From Mycoplasma sp. CAG:877 (GTDB taxonomy: Bacteria; Bacillota_I; Bacilli_A; RF39; UBA660), in NCBI GenBank assembly GCA_000433455.1, contig HF992498.1:21629-48708 (forward strand): a stretch of 27,080 nucleotides of DNA. Reading direction: 5' to 3'. The stretch's first letter is position 1. Every line of letters starts with the position of its first letter. The position numbers were made by a program, and so were the translations under genes. This document shows, one piece after another, positions 1 to 7,409 of the stretch. The notes under the pieces are model-generated. The model had not been told where the DNA came from and made no database searches. It worked only from the letters and a program-made list of their open reading frames with translations.

Positions 1-55
1 AAATATCTAAACAAGAATAATCTAACAACTCAGTCTCCTCTAAATATCTATCCAC
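1..55 (-). CDS. Partial CDS (first 18 codons), possibly a transglutaminase-like protein
   Basis: Only the N-terminus lies in the window; the gene runs out at base 1. A GTG at 55-53 follows a very strong Shine-Dalgarno (AGGAGG at about 64-69, 8 nt spacing). The frame stays open to the window edge, reading V-D-R-Y-L-E-E-T-E-L-L-D-Y-S-C-L-D-I. An opening like YLEETELLDYS reminds me of transglutaminase-like proteins of Firmicutes, but 18 residues are too few to assign a family. It lies 75 bases beyond the stop of the wall hydrolase gene, on the same strand and with no clear terminator between, so it may be co-transcribed. The start is well supported; the product is a guess. Confidence 0.45.
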   Translation of the reverse strand, partial: MDRYLEETELLDYSCLDI

Positions 56-129
56 ACTTCTTCTCCTCCTCTACATAAAAAGACATAAGTCTCCTTATAT
101 CTTTAAATATAAAAATTAAAACTAAATAA

Positions 130-807
130 TTAACTATTCTTAATTTTATTAACAAAAGAATTAATTTTACCAGCCCAACTATTTCCTTCAGCATATCTAG
201 GAGCAATCTTTTCAACAGTATCAAGACCAACACCATAATAATTCTTATATAAATTATAAACAAAACCAACAATACCCTCATCTAAAGTATTGAACTTCTT
301 ATATCTACCACCATTACAACCAGGACTACCTTTTTGACCACCTACATTAAAACAAGTTCTCGCTAAATTAGAACATTTAGAACCACAACCAGTTTCATGT
401 AACATAATTGCTGTCGCAACATAAGGATCAACACCATTATTTATACAAGTAACCGCAATAAAATATCCTTTACCAGCCAAAAGATCATTACCCAAGTTTT
501 TATCTAGTTTAGCCGCAAGCTCTTCTATTGTTAACCCATCAAAAACTTCAACCCTAGGTGGAATTAAAACTGAAGCTGGAGCAGTCTCCATATCAATAGC
601 TGTAATAGAAGAATCATCCACTCTATACTCCGTCATACTCTTACTAAGAGTACTATCAGAAGCTGTAACATTATCAGCATTTACCTCATTAAAAGAAAGA
701 AAATCATCATCCTGCAAATCAACTTTCTCTTGAAGTTTTAAACCAATAGAAACCATCAAAACTGAAATTATAATTAAAAGACAACTAATAATCTTAGTCT
801 TTCCCAT
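130..807 (-). CDS. Membrane-anchored glucosaminidase-type peptidoglycan hydrolase
   Basis: 225 aa from ATG 807, chosen because GAGGTGA sits just upstream; an in-frame GTG at 816 is part of that ribosome site. Residues 4-22 form an N-terminal membrane segment or uncleaved signal, followed by a disordered stretch to about 80. The C-terminal domain (about 90-225) looks like the lysozyme-fold glucosaminidase family that cleaves the glycan strands of peptidoglycan. The IMLHETG motif supplies the candidate catalytic Glu138, followed by FNVGG and a C-terminal SWAGKINS. The external part carries five cysteines (121, 141, 145, 152, 164), four of them clustered around the active-site loop, which suggests disulfides or metal binding. 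It has its own promoter and is probably a stand-alone wall-remodelling enzyme facing outward. Family assignment is by motif only. Confidence 0.75.
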   Translation of the reverse strand: MGKTKIISCLLIIISVLMVSIGLKLQEKVDLQDDDFLSFNEVNADNVTASDSTLSKSMTEYRVDDSSITAIDMETAPASVLIPPRVEVFDGLTIEELAAKLDKNLGNDLLAGKGYFIAVTCINNGVDPYVATAIMLHETGCGSKCSNLARTCFNVGGQKGSPGCNGGRYKKFNTLDEGIVGFVYNLYKNYYGVGLDTVEKIAPRYAEGNSWAGKINSFVNKIKNS

Positions 808-831
808 TAAATTCACCTCAACTATATAAAT

Positions 832-860
832 AGTTTATATTATTCTATGTAAAAAGTCAA
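832..860 (-). promoter_or_regulatory. Sigma-A promoter of the wall hydrolase gene
   Basis: On the minus strand TTGACT (860-855) and TAAACT (837-832) are separated by exactly 17 bases. The start codon at 807 follows after a short leader carrying GAGGTG. It lies just outside the end of the ABC permease gene. Confidence 0.6.
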
Positions 861-864
861 ACAC

Positions 865-2436
865 CTATCTTTTAATTCTAAAAGTATTAGGAGCCTTCTT
901 ATAAACAACATTTAAAGCAATAACTATATATATCAACGTAAATATAACTCCAAATATAGAAAAATATAAAGAAGATATTCTCATATCATTAAATGAATAA
1001 CAAATAAAATAAGTAAGTAATGAAACTAATGTATAAGAATAACTCTTCATCTCTAAATCTTTATTATATGGTTGTAACAAATAATAAAGTACCAAATAAT
1101 GTACTGAGAAAAATACACTAAGTATAACTATAAATAACGCTAACGAAACATAATTAATAACACTACTACCACCAGTAATACCAAGTAATACTAAATATCC
1201 TATCAAAATAGCAAATGATGGTAATAAATTAATTTTAATAATCGTTACTAATCTTTTCTTAAACAAGTTAACTATAACATTCTCATCTCTATAAAAATTA
1301 TATGTAAGCATAGCATGATCACAATTATAAAACATTGCCTGCGTAACAACAGCACCTCTATTAATAAAATACATAATAAACACCAACCAACCTGGTCTAT
1401 TAAGTATAAAATCATGAATACTATTAAAAGCATCTTTATTATTAAAAGAAATAAATCCTAAAACAACAGCCACAATAAGAATAATAACACTAATTCTCTT
1501 AGCACTTCTCATTAGTATTTCTCTATGTCTTTCAAAAAATATTGTATTAAACAAGTCATAACCCTTTTTATTCTTAATCTTTTTCTCTTCAATTACTCTA
1601 TCTTTGTCTTTTATTCTAACCATATTTTGTCTAGCATAACTAGTACTCTCACTTGAATTCATAGCAGCTTTCAAAGTATTAAGCTTCTTATAAATAATTT
1701 TATAATCATCCACCCTCATCAAATACTTATAACAAAATATACTAAGTATAAAAAATACCAAAGTACATCCATAAATAACACCATCAGGTATAAAAACCCT
1801 CACAAAAGGTAAAGCTGAAATAAGTAACAAAACACCAAGCACAACTAAAGTATTTCTATAATCTGCTGTAAAAACATAACCCTTCTTCTTATAAAAGAAA
1901 ACCGTAAAAGCTTCACCTATAACTCTAGCAAAAATACCAAATAAAATAAGAGCAATACATTCCAATAACGAATAGTCTAAAACAAAAGAAAATACAAAAA
2001 ATCCCAACGAATTAAGTATCAAAGATAATAACAAAGTCCAAAATAAAGTAGCCTTCATAAATACTTTAGCATTCATATTAAAAAGAACAATACAAAAATA
2101 CTTCTTAGTATTAACACTTAAAATATTACCATTAATAAACATTCCAATAATAGTAAAAATAAAATAAATATGAATAAAAGTCTTTGTAACATTATTAGGA
2201 CTTATAATACCACTAATAAAATATAATACAAAAAAATATAATAATCTATATACAATAAATCTAATAGTAGATAAAACTATACTAAATACCCTAGCAAACT
2301 TCTTTAATCCTTGTCCCTTATATACATCATCATTTAATAAATCCCTAAATATAGGTAATTTCTTAATAAAATGCATATTAGCATTAATAACGTAAGTTAA
2401 ATCTATCTTTAAAGACATTTTCAAAGCATTAATCAT
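865..2436 (-). CDS. ABC transporter permease, polytopic membrane protein
   Basis: 523 aa with a cytoplasmic-looking N-terminus (about 65 residues) followed by roughly ten to twelve hydrophobic segments in two blocks. The blocks are separated by a long charged loop near residues 240-310 (KDKDRVIEEKKIKNKKG). It overlaps the ATPase gene by 8 bases, so the two are translationally coupled and most likely form one transporter. No substrate-binding protein is encoded nearby, and the ATPase resembles exporter types, so export of a lipid, peptide or drug is more likely than import; this is an inference. The sequence does not match a permease family that I can name; two-block ABC-2-like exporters are the closest idea. 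Confidence 0.75.
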   Translation of the reverse strand: MINALKMSLKIDLTYVINANMHFIKKLPIFRDLLNDDVYKGQGLKKFARVFSIVLSTIRFIVYRLLYFFVLYFISGIISPNNVTKTFIHIYFIFTIIGMFINGNILSVNTKKYFCIVLFNMNAKVFMKATLFWTLLLSLILNSLGFFVFSFVLDYSLLECIALILFGIFARVIGEAFTVFFYKKKGYVFTADYRNTLVVLGVLLLISALPFVRVFIPDGVIYGCTLVFFILSIFCYKYLMRVDDYKIIYKKLNTLKAAMNSSESTSYARQNMVRIKDKDRVIEEKKIKNKKGYDLFNTIFFERHREILMRSAKRISVIILIVAVVLGFISFNNKDAFNSIHDFILNRPGWLVFIMYFINRGAVVTQAMFYNCDHAMLTYNFYRDENVIVNLFKKRLVTIIKINLLPSFAILIGYLVLLGITGGSSVINYVSLALFIVILSVFFSVHYLVLYYLLQPYNKDLEMKSYSYTLVSLLTYFICYSFNDMRISSLYFSIFGVIFTLIYIVIALNVVYKKAPNTFRIKR

Positions 2437-3136
2437 TTTTCTGTTCCTTTAAACAATGAATAATCTTATCTTTATATTTCTTTGTATTTAAATTTTTCTT
2501 TTCTACAAGTTCTAACTTTTTATTATTAAGTATTATAATCTCATCACATAAATCCATTGCTATTTCTAAAATATGTGTTGAAAATATAATGATATGTTCA
2601 TCTTTTAAAGCTCTAAGTAACTTTTTCATCTCATCTTGAACAACTACATCTAAAGAAGTTAATGGTTCATCTAATAAAATAACTTTCGGATGAGCAATTA
2701 TATTTATTAAAATCTGCATCTTATTCTTCATACCATGTGAGTAATCTTTTAACAACTTATCTTGATCTTCTTTTTCTATATCAACCAACTTAAAATAATC
2801 ATCTACTGTCTTATCTTTATCTATACGTTCCTTGTTAATTTCCATAAAAAAACTTAAAAACTCTCTAGCCGTCAAAAACTCTGGTACTATTGGTGTTGAA
2901 ACAACATAGCCTATATCACTAGTTGAAAGTTCTTTCTTTCCATACTCATTTTCTAAATAAAATTTTCCAGAATCTATATCAATATCTTGATTCAACGAAT
3001 TAAAAAAAGTAGTTTTACCTGCACCATTTCTTCCAATAAGTCCATAAATTTTACCAGTTTCAAAAGTAAAATCTATATCATCTAAAACTAATCTTTCTCC
3101 AAAGCTCTTAGTCAAACCAACTACTTCAAGTTGCAT
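2429..3136 (-). CDS. ABC transporter ATP-binding protein
   Basis: 235 aa from ATG 3136, preceded by AGAGGTGAT. Walker A is GRNGAGKT (35-42) and Walker B is VILLDE (152-157). The signature motif is degenerate, with YSHGM in place of LSGGQ. The H-loop is STH with His188. This pattern is typical of ABC-2/bacitracin-export-type ATPases, in which the signature is commonly YSxGM. It is the first gene of a two-gene unit with the overlapping permease, whose movement it powers from the cytoplasmic side. The C-terminus (about 205-235) is Lys-rich. Substrate unknown. Confidence 0.93.
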   Translation of the reverse strand: MQLEVVGLTKSFGERLVLDDIDFTFETGKIYGLIGRNGAGKTTFFNSLNQDIDIDSGKFYLENEYGKKELSTSDIGYVVSTPIVPEFLTAREFLSFFMEINKERIDKDKTVDDYFKLVDIEKEDQDKLLKDYSHGMKNKMQILINIIAHPKVILLDEPLTSLDVVVQDEMKKLLRALKDEHIIIFSTHILEIAMDLCDEIIILNNKKLELVEKKNLNTKKYKDKIIHCLKEQKND

Positions 3137-3155
3137 AAAATCACCTCTATGAACT

Positions 3156-3161
3156 ATTATA
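3156..3161 (-). promoter_or_regulatory. Possible -10 element for the ABC transporter unit
   Basis: TATAAT on the minus strand lies about 20 bases before the ATPase ATG, with AGAGGTGAT between them. There is no good -35; the 17-base position falls in the galE terminator stem. Weak support. Confidence 0.35.
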
Positions 3162-3169
3162 GCAAGGAA

Positions 3170-3201
3170 AAAGAATAAATGCTATTAACATTTATTCTTT
3201 T
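3170..3201 (-). terminator. Rho-independent terminator after galE
   Basis: A 12-bp perfect stem (AAAGAATAAATG pairing with CATTTATTCTTT) closes a 7-base loop and includes the galE stop codon. The downstream T-run is short and interrupted (TTTTTCC), so termination may be partial and let some transcription continue into the ABC genes. Confidence 0.65.
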
Positions 3202-4223
3202 GGTATATCAAAATCTTTAAAACCATTTACATAATTTTGTTCATATCTATATGCATCTCTACACATATCCTCAAGTCCTAGCTCTGCTTTCCAACCTAAT
3301 TCTTCATAAGCTTTAGTAGGATCAGCATAACAAGCAGCTATGTCACCTGGTCTTCTAGCAACTATCTTTCTTGGTACTTTTACATTATTTATTCTCTCAT
3401 ATGCATCAGCAAGTTCCAATACACTATAACCATTACCAGTTCCTAAGTTATAATAACTTGGTCCTGTACTATTAACAGCCTTTTCAATAGCCTTTAAATG
3501 ACCTTTAGCTAAGTCAACAACATGAATATAATCTCTAACTCCAGTTCCATCTGGTGTATCATAATCATCACCAAATACACTTAGAATTTCTAACTCACCA
3601 GTTGCTACCTTCATAATATAAGGCATTAAATTATTAGGAATTCCATTAGGTGATTCTCCAATTAAACCAGAACTATGAGCCCCTATTGGATTAAAGTAAC
3701 GTAAAATAACTGCTGAGAACTTATCATCAGAAACACATACATCCTCTAAAATTCGCTCATTAAATAACTTGGTTGTTCCATAAGGATTAGTCGTTGATAA
3801 TGGAAAATCCTCACGAATTGGTAAACTCTTAGGTGAACCATATACAGTTGCACTAGATGAAAATACAAATGCCTTAACATCATACTTTTTCATAACCTTA
3901 CATAATTTAAGAGTTGATAAAATATTATTTTCATAATAATTAATTGGTAAAGAAACAGACTCTCCAACAGCTTTATAACCAGCAAAATGAATAACTGCAT
4001 CAATCTTATTTTCAGAAAAAATTTTATCTAAAGCAGCTTCATCACAAACATCATCCTCATAAAATTTAAAATCTTTTCCAGTAATATATTTAATCTTATT
4101 TTTAACAGAAATATCAGCATTATACAAATTATCAACTACTACAATATCATATCCAGCATTAAGTAGTTCAACACAAGTATGACTACCAATATATCCTAAT
4201 CCTCCAGTAACTAATATATTCAT
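3192..4223 (-). CDS. galE: UDP-glucose 4-epimerase
   Basis: 343 aa, the normal length for this family. It interconverts UDP-glucose and UDP-galactose with bound NAD in the cytoplasm, feeding galactose use and the synthesis of surface glycans. Visible hallmarks are the Rossmann glycine motif GGLGYIGS (7-14), the Ser of SSSATVYG (122-129) and the catalytic YGTTK with Tyr148 and Lys152. The family's RYFNPIGA and a C-terminal RPGDIAACYAD stretch are also present. The start ATG at 4223 shares one base with the stop of the NUDIX gene (TAATG), and GGAGG lies inside the last NUDIX codons, so translation is coupled. It closes a three-gene operon. Substrate use beyond glucose/galactose (for example GlcNAc forms) cannot be told from sequence. 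Confidence 0.96.
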   Translation of the reverse strand: MNILVTGGLGYIGSHTCVELLNAGYDIVVVDNLYNADISVKNKIKYITGKDFKFYEDDVCDEAALDKIFSENKIDAVIHFAGYKAVGESVSLPINYYENNILSTLKLCKVMKKYDVKAFVFSSSATVYGSPKSLPIREDFPLSTTNPYGTTKLFNERILEDVCVSDDKFSAVILRYFNPIGAHSSGLIGESPNGIPNNLMPYIMKVATGELEILSVFGDDYDTPDGTGVRDYIHVVDLAKGHLKAIEKAVNSTGPSYYNLGTGNGYSVLELADAYERINNVKVPRKIVARRPGDIAACYADPTKAYEELGWKAELGLEDMCRDAYRYEQNYVNGFKDFDIPKE

Positions 4224-4741
4224 TATATACCTCCATAGAATCTTTTATATTCTTCTAAAACTAACAGCATTTCCTTACAAATACCTACATTAATTTTACC
4301 ACTATCTAAAGCCTCATGCAAGAAATCTTCCAAATCATCAAAAGCTATATAATACAAGTTAAAATCAGATAACCTCTCTAACTCATCATAATTAGTCTCA
4401 TCTAAATTAGGAACATCATCACACAAGACTCTATAATAGAAAATACTATTATAAACATTTTTCTCAGTACCAAAATAATTTTTAGCATAAGTAACAATCT
4501 GCATAAAAGGTCCATCTATCTCACAAATATTAATACCAGTCTCTTCTTTTATTTCTCTAAGTAAAGCACTTCTCATATCTTCACTATTACCTACATGTCC
4601 TCCAGGAAACTGATAAGTATTATTGTTATAAGCAATTAGTATTTCATTTTTACTATTTATTATTAATCCCTTAACCCTAGTAACTTCATAATCTAAGTCA
4701 CTTAGACTCAAGTTATCGTCATTGATAAGTATTTGCCTCAT
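4223..4741 (-). CDS. NUDIX hydrolase
   Basis: 172 aa from ATG 4741. An upstream in-frame ATG at 4774 lies inside the preceding gene, whereas 4741 has GAGGAG at a proper distance, so I use 4741. The NUDIX box is complete, with the G-x5-E-x7-REUxEExGU pattern beginning at GHVGNSE and ending REIKEETGI, which binds the Mg ions that cleave a nucleoside diphosphate linked to another group. The middle of the protein is acidic (DDVPNLDETNYDELERL). It sits between a metallopeptidase and galE in a tight operon. A nucleotide-sugar-linked or house-cleaning role would fit the galE neighbour, but the substrate cannot be read from the sequence. Confidence 0.9.
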   Translation of the reverse strand: MRQILINDDNLSLSDLDYEVTRVKGLIINSKNEILIAYNNNTYQFPGGHVGNSEDMRSALLREIKEETGINICEIDGPFMQIVTYAKNYFGTEKNVYNSIFYYRVLCDDVPNLDETNYDELERLSDFNLYYIAFDDLEDFLHEALDSGKINVGICKEMLLVLEEYKRFYGGI

Positions 4742-4752
4742 TATAATCTCCT

Positions 4753-5886
4753 CTAGTAAATATATCTTTCCCAATAATCAACAACAGAAGAACTAACCGT
4801 AGTAAAATAAGTTTCTATCATAGTTGATAAATAATTAGACTTTTTCCATATTGGATAATCATTAGAATCGTAACAACTATATTTAACACTAGCAGTCATA
4901 TATTCAAATGTTGATGCTCTATCTTCATTAGCACTAGTCTGTGCATAATTATTAACAAAATATGATCCTGGCGTACCAGTCTTACTATATGAATAAGAAC
5001 TATTTTCTACTCCATAAGTAAAATCTAATGGATTAAAACTATTCCAGGCCGTAAATCTACCTCCAGCACTTTCAATATAATGTTCAATGTAATGTAACAT
5101 TTCATGATGAAAACTCTCATCAAAAGGAAAATCAGTTGCTATAGAAATAATTGTTCTTCTAGGAGCAAAATCTGTAACACCAGTAACATTTTCAGCACTA
5201 TAATTTTTAATAAGATAAACGTTTAATGACATATTTTGTTTAGAAAACTCTCTAAAAAATCCATTAGGATACATAGAAAGAGCTGTATTTAATTGTTCCA
5301 AAGTACTCTTCATAACATTAGTATCAGTAATAACCGTAGTCCCAAGACTACCAACTACATATCCATTAGTCTCACTACCATATAAAACTTTAATACCATA
5401 TGTATCCTCTATTTGTTTTCTATAATTAGTAAGAGGATCAACAACAGGTGTAGGATCAGGTGTTGGTTCTGGTGTTGGTGTAGGATCAGGTATCGGAGTA
5501 CTAGGTGTTGTATTAGAACCACTATTATTACCAGTATTATTATTTGAACTATTAGTATTAGAACCAGTATTAGTATTACCATTACTAGTACTAGGATTTA
5601 AATCAGTATCAGAACTTGTATTATTCCCAGTATTATCATTAGTAATTGGTGTATCACTACTACCATTATTTGTATTCGTATTAGTATCATTACTATTAGT
5701 AGCAGGAGGCTTACCATCATTAGTAGTAATTGTAACCTCTCCTGGATTATCATTTGCTTTATCAACATCTCTAATCGGATCTAAAACATCACTTGTAGAA
5801 AAATTCATATATAATCCAGTCATAATTAAAAGAATTGCAAAGAATATCATAATTGAAGCAATCTTATTAGTTAGCTTAGTACTCAT
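4753..5886 (-). CDS. Anchored extracellular zinc metallopeptidase with a Ser/Thr/Asn-rich stalk
   Basis: 377 aa. Residues 9-28 form a single N-terminal membrane segment. Residues 40-130 are a low-complexity Asn/Ser/Thr/Gly stalk, followed by a Pro-Thr-Asp repeat (about 131-150), the sort of spacer that crosses the cell wall. The catalytic domain (about 155-377) has HEMLH at 261-265, a classical HExxH zinc motif, followed by YIEHYIESAGG. A later NEDRASTFEYM (320-330) offers Glu321 or Glu328 as the third ligand. The layout resembles the putative zinc-binding metallopeptidases of gut Firmicutes. Its stop codon overlaps the ribosome site of the NUDIX gene 11 bases on. Likely cleaves a surface or host protein; the target is unknown. 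Confidence 0.78.
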   Translation of the reverse strand: MSTKLTNKIASIMIFFAILLIMTGLYMNFSTSDVLDPIRDVDKANDNPGEVTITTNDGKPPATNSNDTNTNTNNGSSDTPITNDNTGNNTSSDTDLNPSTSNGNTNTGSNTNSSNNNTGNNSGSNTTPSTPIPDPTPTPEPTPDPTPVVDPLTNYRKQIEDTYGIKVLYGSETNGYVVGSLGTTVITDTNVMKSTLEQLNTALSMYPNGFFREFSKQNMSLNVYLIKNYSAENVTGVTDFAPRRTIISIATDFPFDESFHHEMLHYIEHYIESAGGRFTAWNSFNPLDFTYGVENSSYSYSKTGTPGSYFVNNYAQTSANEDRASTFEYMTASVKYSCYDSNDYPIWKKSNYLSTMIETYFTTVSSSVVDYWERYIY

Positions 5887-5908
5887 TATATCACCCTATC
5901 ATAAGTTG

Positions 5909-5914
5909 ATTATA
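5909..5914 (-). promoter_or_regulatory. Probable -10 element of the metallopeptidase-NUDIX-galE operon
   Basis: TATAAT on the minus strand lies just after the terminator of the preceding unit and about 22 bases before the ATG, with AGGGTGAT between. No convincing -35 is visible because the 17-base position falls in the T-run of the terminator. Confidence 0.4.
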
Positions 5915-5921
5915 ACAAAGT

Positions 5922-5994
5922 CAAAAAAAAAAAGAAAGCCTTAAGCCTTACCTTTACAAATTAAACAAGTAAAGTAAAGCTAACCAGCTTTCTT
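5922..5994 (-). terminator. Terminator after the 364-residue unknown protein gene
   Basis: A nested hairpin. The inner arm AGCTTTACTTTAC pairs with GTAAAGGTAAGGCT (one bulge, one wobble). The outer AAGAAAGC pairs with GCTTTCTT and runs into an 11-base T-tract on the minus strand. The gene's stop codon lies in the stem. Confidence 0.8.
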
Positions 5995-7074
5995 AACTAA
6001 TGTATTAGCTCTATTTATTTGACTAATCTCATCATATAATTGTTGAGCTTCCTTTTGTTTTCCCTCATTATATAATTGTTTAGCTCTATTCATCATTTCT
6101 TCTATATTATTTTGTTTAGGCATAACTGCATCTTGCCCAAAATCCAATAGTCTTCTTTGTCCATATAGTGAAGCAGCAAGTTTTTCCATCTGACTCTTGT
6201 TAACCAAAATCGCCTTAACTTTATCAGAACTTAACTTTACTATTCTAGTTCTATTTCCTAAATTAGTCTCATTATTTTGAATACTCTCATTAACTCCAAC
6301 AGGTCCATTAGTATAAGCAGCAAGTAATGATGAAATAGGACTATTAGAAACATTATTATTACTATTTATAACAGTATCAACTCTAGGTATTGATACAACT
6401 TGATCATTATTAGAAACAACTTTCTGTGTTGTCATAGGTCTTTCTAAATCTAATTCTTTTTTTTCTGAAACAGAAGGCATATCTACAATAGGCTTTTGAG
6501 TCATCTCTTGTTGTTCTCCATTAACTAAAGGAGCTCTCTCTTCAATTGCATCAGTACCACTATCCACAGTATCAGTACTTCTAGTATTATTAAAAATTCC
6601 TTCAAATATATTAGGCATCTTAGGTAATACTGGAGCCTCTACCCTTATTGATGGAGCTAAAACAGATTTACTTTTCTCATCTGGAACTACTTCCTTCTTT
6701 ACATGCATAGGAATAACCTGCTTATTTTCTGAAACATTCAAGTCACTAGCATTAATAACAGTCTCAGAAATAGCATCACTATTATTAGCTTTTTCTTCCC
6801 TTTCTTCTTCTATTTCAGAAGTATCCTTCTTCATAACCTCCTGTTTTTTCGAAGAAATATCAAGTATTTTAATTGGTATTCCAAGTAATTCAAATTGTTC
6901 AAAACTCTCACTCAAATTATCAGCATTTTCTGCAACCTTAATCAAACAAGCAATATACTCATCTTTTTTACTTGCATCTTCTATTTCAGGCAATTCTCTT
7001 ATCTTCTGACAGAAAAAATCACATAAATTTGCTTTTAAGTCCCGAATAGTACTATCATTATTATCTAGTCCCAT
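5980..7074 (-). CDS. Unknown protein with helical ends and a long disordered middle
   Basis: 364 aa from ATG 7074, with GGTGGTGAG upstream. I do not recognise a family. Residues 1-75 look like a compact helical domain (RDLKANLCDFFCQKIRELPE). Residues 80-270 are low-complexity, rich in Glu, Val, Pro, Asn and Ser, and probably unfolded. The last 55 residues (MMNRAKQLYNEGKQKEAQQL) resemble a single TPR-type helical hairpin. There is no signal peptide or membrane segment, so the protein is probably cytoplasmic. It follows the DUF1292-like gene by 11 bases and ends in a strong terminator, so the two form a unit. A scaffold or adaptor role would suit the shape, but nothing in the sequence proves it. 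Confidence 0.65.
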   Translation of the reverse strand: MGLDNNDSTIRDLKANLCDFFCQKIRELPEIEDASKKDEYIACLIKVAENADNLSESFEQFELLGIPIKILDISSKKQEVMKKDTSEIEEEREEKANNSDAISETVINASDLNVSENKQVIPMHVKKEVVPDEKSKSVLAPSIRVEAPVLPKMPNIFEGIFNNTRSTDTVDSGTDAIEERAPLVNGEQQEMTQKPIVDMPSVSEKKELDLERPMTTQKVVSNNDQVVSIPRVDTVINSNNNVSNSPISSLLAAYTNGPVGVNESIQNNETNLGNRTRIVKLSSDKVKAILVNKSQMEKLAASLYGQRRLLDFGQDAVMPKQNNIEEMMNRAKQLYNEGKQKEAQQLYDEISQINRANTLVKKAG

Positions 7075-7085
7075 ATTCTCACCAC

Positions 7086-7349
7086 CTAAACATTAGCAAT
7101 TTTCTTTAGAAGACGTTGAACTTCATTCCATTCACCATCATCAATAATCTCTTGAATTTTAAGGCCTTCACTATCTTTAAACAATCTAGAAATATATATA
7201 ATCTGATCTCCTTCTGCTCCTCTAATTTCATTCTTTGTATACACAATATAATGCTTTAAATTATCATCAGAAACTAAATAAGTAACAAGAAAAACATCAT
7301 TCTTATTACCTTCCATATCAATAATTTCAATTGCTCTGTCATTATCCAT
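7086..7349 (-). CDS. DUF1292-like small protein
   Basis: 87 aa from ATG 7349; GAGGGTG lies 6 bases upstream, and an in-frame GTG at 7358 is part of that site. It has the look of the DUF1292 (YrzB-like) family: an acidic N-terminal strand with IEIIDMEGNKNDVFLVTY, a central YIVYTK, then IIYISRLFK and a closing DDGEWNEVQRLL helix. In other Firmicutes this family often sits near ruvX and the alanyl-tRNA synthetase gene; here it precedes an unrelated unknown gene. Function of the family is not known. It is the first gene after a good promoter. Confidence 0.7.
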   Translation of the reverse strand: MDNDRAIEIIDMEGNKNDVFLVTYLVSDDNLKHYIVYTKNEIRGAEGDQIIYISRLFKDSEGLKIQEIIDDGEWNEVQRLLKKIANV

Positions 7350-7375
7350 AGCAAACACCCTCTATTCTAATCATA

Positions 7376-7404
7376 ATTATAGCCGATTTTAAATTATAAG
7401 TAAA
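7376..7404 (-). promoter_or_regulatory. Sigma-A promoter of the DUF1292-like/unknown protein unit
   Basis: TTTACT (7404-7399), 17 bases, then TATAAT (7381-7376) on the minus strand. The distance to the ATG at 7349 leaves room for the GAGGGTG ribosome site. It starts only a few bases beyond the end of the cysteine desulfurase gene. Confidence 0.6.
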
Positions 7405-7409
7405 CTATT

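Noticed and set aside
48..281. A 77-residue hydrophobic frame at the left edge
   Set aside because: Most of it is antisense or alternate-frame reading of the wall hydrolase gene; only its last 12 codons coincide with the short leader frame noted separately.
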